From contig MSJH02000698.1 in the NCBI GenBank assembly GCA_001931875.2, positions 372,001 to 436,000 of the forward strand: a stretch of DNA of 64,000 nucleotides, given 5' to 3'. Below, piece by piece: positions 1-11,194 of this stretch. Numbering within the stretch: position 1 is the stretch's first letter; each line of letters opens with the position of its first letter. The notes below the pieces were generated by a model. The model was not told the origin of the DNA. It made no database searches and saw only the letters and a list, made by a program, of their open reading frames with translations. Position numbers and translations under genes: made by a program. This DNA comes from Byssochlamys sp. IMV 00236. Lineage: Eukaryota > Ascomycota > Eurotiomycetes > Eurotiales > Thermoascaceae.

Positions 1-590
1 TCAGTGCATCGGTCATATGCCTCGAGGTATTCGGGTTAATTATCAAGATTGAAAATCGCGGGGTAGTGCTTGTTGAAGTCATGGCGCCAGCTTCCTTGTA
101 GCTCTCATAGGAGCCTGCGGGAGTGAGTAAATTCGATCACAGCGCAGGAATCACATATAGATAACTGGGTGATATTGCTGGTTTGACTTTGCCACTGGCG
201 TTAGCAATCGCAAATGGAACTGTGCGTTGGACAATATTGGTGTATAGACGTGACCCCAGTGCGGAGTCGAAATATTCTAGCAGTTAAATATATGGTCCGT
301 GCACTGAATAAAGAGTGCTCAGTGACCTCATTCTTCTTTCGGATTTACGTTCCTGACACCACATCTAAAGGCTGTCTTTTTGTGAGCTGTAGATAGTAAT
401 ACGTACTATCCGATACACTTAAAAATAGGTTGATTCTCGCGGATATCCTCTATTCGACCATTTCATTAAGTAGTTCAAAATATATAGATCAGGTGAATAT
501 GCGCTAAGCCGTAGAATATTACACGTACAACGCTACAAACTTTTAGCCAAATGGCAAAAATACGAGGAATATACTTCAAGGAAAAGTTAC
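1..590. other. Intergenic, window edge
   Basis: No coding region is supported here. The short open frames lack family resemblance. The right part is the 3' flank of the sulfite pump gene, which ends at 591. Confidence 0.5.
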
Positions 591-2087
591 TCAAGCAGAT
601 TTGCTGGCATCTCTCCCCTCTTCTTGCTTGGGTTTTATTTCCGCAAGGCAGGGAGCATGAAATATGTCCCCGGTGACAGCACGCTTCAGAGTGCCAAGGG
701 AGACGACAATCCAGAGAGCCACTACGCATAGAGAAAGAATCTGGATAATTGTTAGATATCTTACTGGAGTAAGTAGAAGGCAGATAAATACTTACTGTTC
801 CCAGTACCGAGAAGAAGGTCGAGGGCAGTTCTCGTCCCAGTTGACATGTACTCGCGGCATAAACGCCGAGAGGAAAAGTGAATCCCCACCAGCCGATGTT
901 GAATGGAAATCTCCTACATTGCACGATAGATGCTGATGCGAAGAACAGCCACACTAGGCCGAAGCCCCAAAGTATGAGTGCGGTCAGGAATCCCATTGCA
1001 TAGAAAGTTGAACCAGCGGCGCCCTCGAGTGTGTGAGTCTGTGGAAATATAGTCTGCGATGAGGCGCCAAGTTTCATAACGCTAAGGAGATAGATCGTGA
1101 TTAGGAGCTGGAAGATGTACGGGGATGTTCCTGTGAGGGTGGGAACTTACGCAAAACCTCCCTGGCCCATAGGACCCAAGGGGAGGAAGACGCTAACTAT
1201 CACTGTCTTCGGGGGTAACTTGTATAGCGTAAGACGCATAAAGTAGATCACCATGGTCATCAGTGCCAGAGGCATACCAATTCCCCATAGGACGTAGCTG
1301 ACTATGATGGTCCATAGAGCATGTTGCGGGTTTCGTAGGACATCGGCGACTACACCACCAGATGAGGCTGCGACAACACAAGTAACCACGGGTAGAAGCC
1401 ACACAGCTGTCATGCTGGAGAGCTCTGACTGTTTGTGGTGCGCCATACTAGATTGCATTGTCAGCATCGATTCTCCTCTTGGTCGTTAGCAACCTACAGC
1501 ATAAAGGGCAATGAAAGAGCAATCATGACCGATACTGCAGCATCGAATATCCATAGCGCCCAGACGAAATTCCTGGTCCACTCACCCCAGGCTGGCACAC
1601 AAACTGCGCAGAACATATTGATGATTGTCGCCAAACCCATGGGGAAAGTGCCCATAAACATTGACTGTACCGGGTGCATGATCATAGCTTTGAAAATTTC
1701 CGGATAGAGAACGTAGCGCAAAAAGGACACCACACATCCCGCAACAAAGAGTAGTACATTGAGTGCAAAAATGACATTGGCGATCCAATACAGCCATATG
1801 CCGTTGTATGGTAGACTGTTGAGCAGTACAGAAACAATGCCTGTACCCATAGTCACCGAAAACCATCTGATTGGCAGTCAGCATGTGTATACAGGGGGCT
1901 TCATCCAATAATACTTTATACTTTAAAAGGGAGCTTGAACATACGATGGGGTAAAGTTCCGAACGATCCTCCTCCAACCGACTTCATGCTTGTTTAACGC
2001 CCTCTGCTCTTGACACTGTCTAGAAGGGGCATTACAGGACGTCTGTTGAGGGACAGGAGTGCTGCGACTTGTAACGTCGCCATTCAT
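591..2087 (-). CDS. SSU1: Sulfite efflux pump, Ssu1-type (TDT family)
   Basis: Plasma-membrane transporter of the tellurite-resistance/dicarboxylate (TDT) family, which in yeast exports sulfite. Five exons are read: 2087-1945, 1866-1498, 1447-1151, 1081-796 and 740-591, giving 414 aa. All junctions keep frame and all donors are GT. Family landmarks are WRRIVRNFTPSWFSVTMGTG just before the first membrane segments, GTFPMGLATIINM in the middle, SSMTAVWLLPVV, GPMGQGGFA across the exon 3/4 junction, and GWWGFTFPLGVYA near the C-terminus. The many hydrophobic segments fit about ten membrane helices. The ATG at 2087 follows from extending the frame upstream of the conserved WRRIVRNF block, and the first roughly 35 residues are poorly conserved, so the start is the least certain part. 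The gene is divergent from the PRPP synthase gene across 1.2 kb. Sulfite as substrate is inferred from the family; malate-type substrates are known for more distant TDT members. Confidence 0.88.
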
Positions 2088-3299
2088 ATTGAGTGGCGAG
2101 CTATGCGCGACAATCGCCGATATCTAGATCCACAAAGTACCGTTCGCTGTGTACTTGGGAGGGAATATGATCTTGGCAATCATATTCCTTCTCTGAATGC
2201 TATTTAAATTACCTATTAGCTTTCTGTTTCCCGTAGGCATCCGGCAGAGTGAGTCGAGGAAAACCCACGGGCCTCATTCTTGCGGTACCGACGATTTCCG
2301 AGAAAAGCTTAGACACGGCATCAACTTCGCCATTTTCGGGGATTCTCCATAGAAGAGCTGACATCTCACATCTGGAGTATGGACCACCATCTTGCCATCT
2401 ATAGTCATACCTGTCGACGCAAAAATGACAGACTGGTTCTTTTACTACATGTTGCAGATGCCAAGACTTTTTATGATATCGGCTGAGAGAGATTTTCTCG
2501 GCTGTCAGCGCAGAAAGATGACATCGTACTACATTCTAGCCTTGTTCCTGGACTATACCGGCCAAGAGACTATATTAAGATTGTTGTTTATGAGACGTGA
2601 GCGGTAGATTAGTAGCTAACTGCTTTATTGCTACTGCGTAGTACTTGACCGTCATATCTCGCACTGCGCGGATGGATCTTTGGCGCTATCCTCCGAAATA
2701 TTGAGATCTGCTGGAACATCGCGGCCTGAGGAAGCATTGCTATGGAATTTATCCTACTGCACGTGCGTACTTACATGAAATTTCATAGGACTTCTACACC
2801 AGACTCTCCGGATAAACGCTCTAACTATGGTAATCGGCGCCTATTTTGGACCCGCGCCGTACAAAATAGGCGCCGATTAGTCTCATCTGAAGACTCGCTT
2901 TGGATTCGCCTGCGGTCCATGGGTCGGCGTCGCTGCCGACAGTTGGCGCAGAGTTTCTACGCAGTCACATGATCTCGAATTTTGACGGACATCTCGAAGG
3001 CGCTTTTTCGAGTCCACTAACACCTCTCATTCTCTATGCGCATCGATCAGTAGCCTTCGATAACGGCTCTAGCCATCTGATCGTGAGTACTCCGTTCATA
3101 TTCCAGTTTGAGAAACCACTACCAGCACCGAGAACTTGCTCAGACCCTTGCTAATTTCCCCGAACCCTTCGCCCGAACATACGAAAGTTCCCCGCACTAA
3201 CCAATGGGATACCAGTCTTTCGATCGTTTTTCTTTTCTCTCTTTCCTTCTGATTCTCTACGATCGTTCGATAAGCAGTCCTTGAGACGCTCGAGAAAAA
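2088..3299. promoter_or_regulatory. Divergent intergenic region SSU1 / PRPP synthase
   Basis: The 1.2 kb between the two divergent start codons should hold both promoters. No specific site is assigned. It contains a 49-bp perfect hairpin (2831-2879), listed separately. The last 100 bp before 3300 are pyrimidine-rich, as is common just upstream of fungal start codons. Confidence 0.5.
2831..2879. repeat. 49-bp perfect inverted repeat (18-bp arms)
   Basis: The left arm 2831-2848 (TAATCGGCGCCTATTTTG) and right arm 2862-2879 are exact reverse complements, separated by a 13-bp GC-rich spacer. Both ends are TA-type sequence. It could be a tiny MITE, a hairpin-forming regulatory site or a remnant of a TA-inserting element. 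It lies in the shared upstream region of SSU1 and the PRPP synthase gene. Confidence 0.75.
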
Positions 3300-4830
3300 A
3301 TGTCGGCCAAGATTCCCAATGAAATCAAGCTTCTTTCTGGAAGCTCGCATCCAGACCTCAGCGCGAAGATCGCAGCCCGGTATGCGAATTGGATCTGAAA
3401 ACAATGCTGTTGGGATAATAGGACTGGGATTGACATCGTTGTAGACTCGGTATCGATGTCGCAAGGACAATCAGTTTGAACTATTCCAACCAGGAGACGA
3501 GCGTCACTATTGGAGAGTCTGTTCGAGACGAAGATGGTATGTACTTTGCCCGACATTTTGCCGGTGACGTATTCTTATACTATCCTCAGTCTATGTCGTC
3601 CAGTCTACTGCACCAGGCGAGGTCAATGACGGCCTGATGGAACTGTTGATCATGATTCACGCTTGCCGCACCGCCTCCGCGCGCTCTATCACTGCGGTTA
3701 TTCCCAGCTTCCCTTACGCCCGTCAAGATAAGAAGGTACGTCTGAACTAGGGAATTGTGTATCCGGTTATGCTAATTATTCGTATAGGACAAGTCTCGCG
3801 CTCCCATCAGCGCAAGGCTGGTAGCCAACATGCTGCAGGTGTCCGGTTGCGTAAGTCGGCCTTAACCACGAGCTAGGAGAAAAGATAACGGGCGCTGATG
3901 GTGCGAACTCTAGAATCACGTCATTACCATGGACCTGCACGCTTCTCAGATCCAGGGATTCTTCAACGTCCCTGTGGATAACCTCTACGCTGAGCCGTCG
4001 GTGTTGAACTGGGTCAGAGAGAACCTGGATGTCGAAAACTGCGTCATTGTTTCTCCGGACGCTGGTGGTGCGAAGCGTGCAACCTCCATTGCCGATCGAC
4101 TGAACACGGCATTTGCGCTTATCCACAAGGAGCGCCCTCGACCCAACGTTGTTGGACGCATGGTCCTTGTCGGTGACGTCCAGGACAAGATTGCCATCCT
4201 CGTCGATGATATGGCGGACACTTGCGGAACCGTATGTTCTCGAGTCTTGACAATTAGCTACAAGCGATTACTGTTCAATGCATACTGACTGTCTGGTGTT
4301 CAGCTCGCGAAGGCAGCAGCGACAGTGAAGGCACACGGTGCCAAGGAAGTTTTTGCCATTGCTACTCATGGTATCTTGAGCGGTAATGCCGTTGAGAACG
4401 TCAACCAGTCATGTCTCACTGGTCTGGTCGTCACAAACAGTACGTTATCGACATAATTCTTAGTTCATTCAACCGTGCAAATGCTAACCAGTTTCTCTTA
4501 GCTATTCCACGTATGTTCCCTAGCGCTTATTTCTAGCTTCAGGATCTGCCCTGAGCTAGTGATGTCGATTCTGCGATGCCAGTCATGGCTCTCGTTGCTT
4601 CATTACTTTCCGATTCATAATATGAATACTAACATTTCATGTTCAACAGTTGGCGACAAGATTGAACGCTGCCCTAAACTGAAGGTCATCGATGTGTCGG
4701 GAACTTTGGCCGAGGTAAGTGATCACACATGTCCCCAATTTTCAGTAGCCAGTTCCTAACGTCAATACAGGCTATCCGGAGAACCCACAACGGAGAATCA
4801 GTGTCGTACCTTTTCAGCCACGCGGTATAG
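3300..4830 (+). CDS. PRS: Ribose-phosphate pyrophosphokinase (PRPP synthetase)
   Basis: Makes 5-phosphoribosyl 1-pyrophosphate from ribose 5-phosphate and ATP, feeding purine, pyrimidine, histidine and tryptophan synthesis in the cytosol. Nine exons: 3300-3379, 3445-3536, 3590-3735, 3788-3850, 3914-4231, 4304-4439, 4502-4510, 4650-4714 and 4771-4830. These total 969 nt, 322 aa, normal for the family. Exon 7 is only 9 nt, yet it is needed to give TNTIPLGDKIE in frame. The PRPP synthase signature [14 protein letters not shown] lies at about residues 134-147 and the PRPP-binding loop [10 protein letters not shown] at about 224-233. The ATG at 3300 gives the expected [20 protein letters not shown] start. 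Fungi carry several PRS paralogues whose products form complexes; which paralogue this is cannot be settled here. The C-terminus SYLFSHAV is typical. Confidence 0.95.
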
Positions 4831-5706
4831 GCGTGTCTCGATCGGGCAACGATACACGAGAATTGCTGATTTCATTGAAACAAAAAAAGATCTGCTTTTG
4901 GCGTTTGGATTGCATGCTAGCATACTCTCTCATATAGAGCTGGAAAGGAGTATGATATCTTATCCCCGGAGTCCTGAGGTAAAACATTTGCCTGCTGTTT
5001 GAACAGAAGCCGCAATCTAGAAATCTTCCAACAAACCCAAAATTATGACATATGGCATGGATCATATTGCCAAGACAGTTACTTCGGGATTATCACATCG
5101 CAAGCAGCATATCCAAGATAGGGAGAACGCTGAGCACGGTATTCAAGGCACCGGAAATGACATACTATCATAGCTGTTATTCAGCCATCACCAGGGTACG
5201 AACTCGACTGGAAGCATATAGTCGCAACACGTGGTGTCTACTATTACAAATGAACCCCCCTTGGATGGGAGGAAACCCGCTATCTTCAAGAGGATTGTAT
5301 TGCGCAGCTAGACTCAATCTGCGCAACGTGATATTTGCCCGCGAAAAGTACCAAGACTAGTTGAACCTCGATTTGGCTTGTGCTTACAGTAGATGCGCCA
5401 GAGTTTCACTATGGCTCTGGTTTCTGGATATGTCTCTGTTGCGGCCCGGGAAATCATACAAGGAGAACGAGGACATGTTGTCATGGCTGGTCGTGTTAGA
5501 TGACTCGGTAGAGCACGTCGATTGCAAGATCTGTAAAACTATGATTTGTTTGTGTATTGTTTCATAGAGAAATATGAATGCCTAACACTAAGAGCAAATA
5601 TTCGACATAGAAATTGCGCTTCTTTTGGACACAATAGTTGGCCCTAGTAGCGCCTTTCTGTTAACGTGAGTTAGAAGCCCGCTCAATGATGCCGCAATTG
5701 TGACCA
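4831..5706. other. Intergenic, convergent 3' flanks
   Basis: This lies between the stop of the PRPP synthase gene and the stop of the convergent zinc-ribbon gene. The short open frames show no family features. I see nothing else. Confidence 0.5.
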
Positions 5707-6598
5707 TCACAAATGAGAGTCCTTCCAATCCTGCAAGGTCTTCTTCTCATTCTCAACATTGAGACCCATGTCGACCTTTCTGTCATAAATAAGTCCATAT
5801 CTTTCCTCTGCCAACTCAAGAGCCTCCGCTTTTGTCTTCGCCATCTGTGCTTTGCATAGCCCCGACATTTCCCCCCTGTCTTTGTACCTGTAGAGGATCA
5901 TTTCTGGCCGGTCCAGTTCTCGAATTCTCCTTTTATCTTCGAGAGCAAACTCATATCCTAGGCAAACTGGGCATGAATGGTCGACACCACAGCTGCCAAA
6001 AAGATCGGGAAACCGTGTACCTACGCCCCCGCATCCGGGGCAGAACCACCCCGTGCTTCCGCAATGGGGGCAACTGCCATGAAAGTAATACTTGATAACA
6101 TCCCTACAAGGGGTTTTTTTTTTCTTAGTAAATTCCTTCCACATGATAGATCGTAGAGAATCACGAGCGCAAATGCGTCTGACAGGAGACGTACCTTCCA
6201 TGAGGATTCACGATGAGGGCAACCCCCGCGTGGTTATCTTTGGCATCCGCATCGGTGACAGCCATCGACTTGAGAAAGCGATCAAGAGACTCCTCCTCGA
6301 GATCTTTGGAATGGTCATCATAGAGACAATACCACCTGTGGAATCTTTCGTCCTTTTCGTCCTCCTCGTCTTTATCGACATAATACACCTCTGGGCCGTA
6401 CAGGGTCCAGAAGCCGGGCGAATCTGGAATATGCCAGTTAACCCTCTGCACCATGATGGAAGAAGCGTCTTGGATGATATTGGTATTATTAGTGTCGTCA
6501 GGGGCAGACACCACAAGCAGCATGTGTGCCTCTTTGGGCTTGTAGGCGAGAATAAGGTCGCCCTTGTGGACAGTCTCAGGGACGGTGGGTTGTGACAT
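5707..6598 (-). CDS. Conserved hypothetical protein with C-terminal zinc-ribbon motifs
   Basis: Function not recognised. Two exons, 6598-6195 and 6103-5707, joined by a 91-nt intron (GTACGT donor, TTGTAG acceptor), give 266 aa. The N-terminal half is acidic in the middle (DEEDEKDERFHRWY) and has no known domain. Just after the intron come CPHC and CPGCGGVG, then CGVDHSCPVCLG, spaced like the CxxCxGxG repeats of DnaJ-type zinc ribbons. This suggests one or two structural zinc sites near residues 145-180. The C-terminus is charged and helical. The start MSQPTVPE at 6598 is chosen; an in-frame codon at 6718 would add 40 residues of low-complexity sequence, which looks like leader. The gene is convergent with the PRPP synthase gene. 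Zinc binding is inferred from the Cys spacing only. Confidence 0.7.
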
Positions 6599-8124
6599 GA
6601 TTGATGAGATTCGAGCTTTCTTAACAAACAATGTGTGATGGTATGTTGTGTTGTCTGATAGATGAAGAGAGGAAGTTTGACTTTCTTGGAGTAGTTTTGA
6701 AGATCTCCTTTCAGGCAACAGTTAGGCAGAGTCGAGGAAGTCCCGACCAGATGGGGCTTAGGAACATTTCCGCTTCAGATGCTATTGAGTGACGTAGAAT
6801 TGAGAGGTAAACTTTTTATCCTTTCGTGCTTATATTTATTATAATCCTGTACATTCTCATAGGAAGAGGATATAAGTGGTATAGTTCTATCAGCCTAGAC
6901 CATGCGTCATCGGCTTATCATTATGTCGACCTAATCGTATTTTATCTTCCAGAGAATGCGATTATCAGGTGACCGTATGCTTGAGGTAGTTTTAGCTCCG
7001 GTCAGCTGGTACAGAATCGATAGGGGAATTGTCAGACAAAGAAAAGGAAACAATATCAGCAGAGTCGTGCCCATTTCAGTTCCACTCTGGGCCCGTTGAC
7101 GGCGCTACCTGACGGCTATGTGGTCAAGACATGAAGCTGATTTAAGGAATTTGAAACTGTGGCACTTTCAGTCTACTATTTGTTGAACACGAAGAATGGA
7201 GAAGGCACCTATTTTTCGTGATTAGGGGCCTCGAAAAGCCTACGCGTGAACGGCTGATTGACAACCACAGACTTGCTTAAGGAACCAGTTATACCTTTAT
7301 GTGAAAAGGCACAATCGGTATTATGAAGATGAATCTGTCGCTAGGGTATGTATTCATAGCCCAGGGGATCAACGCGTAAATAATGTGGAGACTTCTGTAT
7401 GGACATTGGCCTAGATCATTTCACATGGGGAGGCCGCAGTATCCAATATTCGGCAGATAGTGAAACAGGAAAGAGGCCTAGTCAGTGCCTATATACACAA
7501 TCAATGGCACATCGGTGGAGAGCCTAGAAGTCGGCCTGCTTTGATATTCGAAACTGGAGCTTTTCAGTCTCTACGGGGACTCCGAGAGGAAGCGAAATGG
7601 ATTTTCTACAATCCCTGCGACGCTGCCAGGATGATGCTCCGCATTGGAATTAGAAATGCTTTCAAAACAGTTACTATTGGAAATGGCAATTTGTACCTCT
7701 GGCGACTTCAGGGTATATAACGCAGCGTACGATCGATCTACTTCGTCAACAGGCGCCTATTACGTTTCCATCTCTTGTCGAGCAACCTGCAGCTACACAA
7801 GAATCCTATGCAGCTCAAGAGATAGGGGTTAGAGGTCACGCTACTTATGAATGACTCACATTATCTTTTGTACATCCGCAAGAAGGGTTGAAAATGACCC
7901 ATGCCAACCTACCTCCGGGTTTCTGAGGGATCTCCCGTTGAGTCTCGATAGGCAAGACACCGATATAGCGGGATCCTGTCCTCCCTGTGCTGGAACAACA
8001 CCGGACTAATTCCTCTGACTAGAGTGGTTTCCTTCCCCCCACTCCAGAGAAACGGATCGCTGGTAAACCTGCTTGCGAGCTACCTCTCCGAGATCCCGAA
8101 ATGTACTAAAGATAGTCAGTTTAG
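6599..8124. other. Gene-free spacer
   Basis: AT-rich sequence with no supported gene. The longest open frames are under 90 codons, without homology that I recognise and without splice-linked extensions. Confidence 0.45.
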
Positions 8125-8403
8125 TTAGGTCGTAGAAGAGGTGACGCACAATGAATTAATTCCTGAGACTTTAAAGACTTCGAGGTCTAACTTGTCGGGA
8201 TTGACATTTGGACATGTTTTGCAGTAGAGATCGAGAACGAGATATAACCGAGAAGAATGAAAATCACTACATATATGTGTACAGTAGTCGTCTAGAGGTT
8301 GAATATCTCGCCATTTAAAGAAAGCGTTGATGATTGCGTTCAGGTCTTGAAAAGGTTGTTCGCGATATCGAAGGATTACCCGCACCGGAGTAGCCTGACT
8401 CAT
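8125..8403 (-). pseudogene. Possible gene fragment, unknown family
   Basis: A 92-codon open frame whose composition looks protein-like (for example REQPFQDLNAIINAFFKWRD and LDLYCKTCPNVNPDKLDLEV), unlike the low-complexity frames around it. It has an in-frame stop just upstream and no clear splice partner. It may be an exon of a decayed gene or chance. I do not recognise the family. Confidence 0.22.
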
Positions 8404-8978
8404 TTCGTCCTAAGTGTAAGAATGATTTCCAGTATAGCTTGTGGAGGCAATATTACCGGGGGAATAAAAAAGGTACATTCTTTGAAGAATCTGAACAACG
8501 GAGAGAGAGAGAGGTGTATCTAGTTGCAGATGAGCTGGGCACCGCGCTAAGTAAGTAGTCGATCACCTGACTTATATTGCAGCCTTTCCCAGTTACCCGG
8601 ATATTTTTGATGATCATGATATATTCCTTGGCTTAACTTCATTGAAATCCCTTATGCATGTCTTCTTCCATAGTCAATCGAGAGTCGTTCATGTTGTTGT
8701 CGCTACTTAGGCTATACATGTACATTGACGATATTATTTATCTCCGGGTGTTGGATCTGTTGCGTGTTTTGCATCTTATGTCATCATAATGCGCTGCCTG
8801 AGCGGCCAGTCTCAAAGACGCATCCTAAAACTTGGATCGACTAGACGAAAACTAATGTGACTTGGGCCACGAAGATGAGCATCTAATCGATCTTGGTGGT
8901 CCAGCGTTTATGCGTTGACGGGACTACCTGCGCGGTGCCTATTCGCTTGACCGTTTCTCATCGTCCTACCAAAACACG

Positions 8979-10409
8979 ATGGCTGCTCCGGCTCTAATAT
9001 CGGTGCTGCCCACCGAGATCATCATCCTTATCTCACAAAGCATCGGGAGTCGAAATGACCTTCTAAATTTCTTATATACGTGCCGCCATCTGTATCATCT
9101 GCTGCTTCCTCAATTGTATCGGCAGCCTGTCGCTCCCCGCGATTACACCGGACTGGGCGAGATTCGCCGTGCTGCATCATTTGTTCAAACAATCTTACGA
9201 CGTCCGCATCTAGCTCGGTCGGTTCTTCATCTCTTCCTTGAGCTTCAGGAATCAGATTTGTGTTGGGAGGGATCGTGGAGGCCACATCCAGACCTTGAAT
9301 ATGACGACGTTCTCGTTGGAGAGGCCGTGAATACGGCTGCCATCTCAGTACAGGAACGGAAGGATTGGGAAATCGACATCGCTGCAGGAAATTGCGATGC
9401 ATGGCTGGCACTGCTGTTCCCAGCTTTGTCTAATCTCAAGTCGCTCCGCTTCGTATTCTCATCAAAGACGAGGTTCATACCACGAATGCTAGAAAGAGCT
9501 ATAAATAGACAGCGGCCATTCACGACTCGGGATCCACTGTCAACTCTCAACGAGATCTCAGCACTATGGTATGCCGACTTTGACGATGATGATAGCGATG
9601 GTGGCTTTCCTAGCTCGGAGAGGACATTTGATATCACACAGTTTGCAAAACTTCCGGCTCTGCAGACCCTCCGTGGCCATCAAATTACACTCCCGCCGGT
9701 CCATGGAGGAGGAGCGGATCAGGAACTTTCACTTCAACTGCGGTCATCGCCAATTACCAAGCTTAATATATCCTCGGGTACAAGCGAAGACGGCATGCTA
9801 GGCCTGATCATGTCCTGCAAAGCTATAAAATATCTTAGATATACTGAATACAGTCTTCCTGCTGACTTCCGTGCTGATTGCTTTCGCCGGTCTCTCCCGC
9901 TTACCAAAGAGTCCCTCGAGGAGCTCTGGATAGATTACTGTGATTACGGCTATCCATACCATGACAGAGAAAATGACTGGATTGGATCATTCCAGGATTT
10001 CTCGCGCCTAAGAAAACTGCATATCCGTCTTCCAAACCTTTTCTCGTGGTCGCCCAGCACCACCCGTCATCCCCATACAACCCCCGTCCAGCAGTTGACC
10101 AATCTCTTACCTCCATCAATCGAGACCTTGTGTATTACTGAATGCCTCGGTGACCGAGGACATGCCCTCGTCTCGCAATTGGAAGATCTCGTGAGGAACA
10201 AACAGACCTATACGCCTCGACTAAGTCAGATCGAGATATACATTGATTTTATGATTGAACCAGAAATACGCGATAGTTTAAAGTCAGCGTGTGAAAAGGA
10301 ACAGATTGACTTTGCTATTCGCAGGTGGTGGGATCTCAATGATGTGAGATACCCGAGTCGAGATGACGGCTATATATTACAAGATACTTTTTGGCACTTT
10401 GATTACTAA
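8979..10409 (+). CDS. F-box domain protein
   Basis: A single-exon gene of 476 aa. The N-terminus SVLPTEIIILISQSIGSRND followed by LLNFLYTCRHLYHLLLPQLY (about residues 8-47) is a classic fungal F-box: LPxEI start, hydrophobic core and the conserved CRxL. The remainder has leucine-spaced segments (for example LPALQTLRGHQITLPP and LEELWIDYCDYG) resembling the degenerate leucine-rich region of fungal F-box proteins. Such proteins usually bridge Skp1 in an SCF ubiquitin ligase to a target; the target here is unknown. The ATG at 8979 sits ten residues before the F-box. The large, variable fungal F-box family makes a specific assignment impossible. Confidence 0.85.
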   Translation: MAAPALISVLPTEIIILISQSIGSRNDLLNFLYTCRHLYHLLLPQLYRQPVAPRDYTGLGEIRRAASFVQTILRRPHLARSVLHLFLELQESDLCWEGSWRPHPDLEYDDVLVGEAVNTAAISVQERKDWEIDIAAGNCDAWLALLFPALSNLKSLRFVFSSKTRFIPRMLERAINRQRPFTTRDPLSTLNEISALWYADFDDDDSDGGFPSSERTFDITQFAKLPALQTLRGHQITLPPVHGGGADQELSLQLRSSPITKLNISSGTSEDGMLGLIMSCKAIKYLRYTEYSLPADFRADCFRRSLPLTKESLEELWIDYCDYGYPYHDRENDWIGSFQDFSRLRKLHIRLPNLFSWSPSTTRHPHTTPVQQLTNLLPPSIETLCITECLGDRGHALVSQLEDLVRNKQTYTPRLSQIEIYIDFMIEPEIRDSLKSACEKEQIDFAIRRWWDLNDVRYPSRDDGYILQDTFWHFDY

Positions 10410-11190
10410 AATGCTCTGGGCGTCAATTGTTCAGTTAAAAGAATAGATAGAATATAAGGCATGTATTATCCTCATACTTGATTAATATGTCGAATCCTAG
10501 AGGCACGGAAGCAGTCATATGAAGGAAACTTGCTTGCTTCTAGGTCTAGGGGGGATTTGATCCCATATTTATCTCTAGCATACAAAGAATCTAGATCCTA
10601 CTAATCTAGCAATCTAGTAATCTAGTAGGTTCGATCCAATTCCATACGGGAACTTGATGTAACAGATGATTGCAGATCACCTGGCGTTTGCTTTGTATGC
10701 CGACATAATACACTTCAGGACACTGACGTCCAAGGAGTTGTGATGTCCAGCAAACTCACGGTCACGGGAATATTTAAATTGCCCAGACACACAACTGAAC
10801 AGATTGGACGAGAACGCTTTTTAGAGCGTCCCTTCCGATTTTATGGATACTCCGGCGAGCTGACCAACTTGATAGCAATCGGGCTGCACAAGTGACATTC
10901 AGGTCTTTCTGGCACAGAAACTCTTCATGGACGTAACTCCGCCGCTGAGCAGTTTCCACTGAGGGCTATTCACCCGATTATCTCCAGTGAAACGTCTAGA
11001 TATTCGGGATCAACTCCAAGTATAATGCGATTTGTCTCCTCGTTTTTGGGACGGAAAGATTTTTGCATGAGATACCATGGAATCTTTATCAGCTTTATGG
11101 AGATATAACTACAGGTTCTTGAAAGCAACTACGTGAGTATGTGTCATTGGATTAACTTCCTTGAATGTCGTGCACGAGGAAGAAGAGGCC
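10410..11190. other. Gene-free spacer
   Basis: AT-rich. It contains a cluster of CTAG-rich short repeats (10555-10640) and no supported gene. Possible weak upstream remnants of the rhamnosidase relic (around 11090) are too degraded to delimit. Confidence 0.4.
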
Positions 11191-11194
11191 ATTA

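Noticed and set aside
10625..10645. GTAGGTTCGATCC resembling a tRNA T-arm
   Set aside because: No acceptor stem, D-arm or anticodon arm can be formed from the surrounding CTAG-rich repeats.
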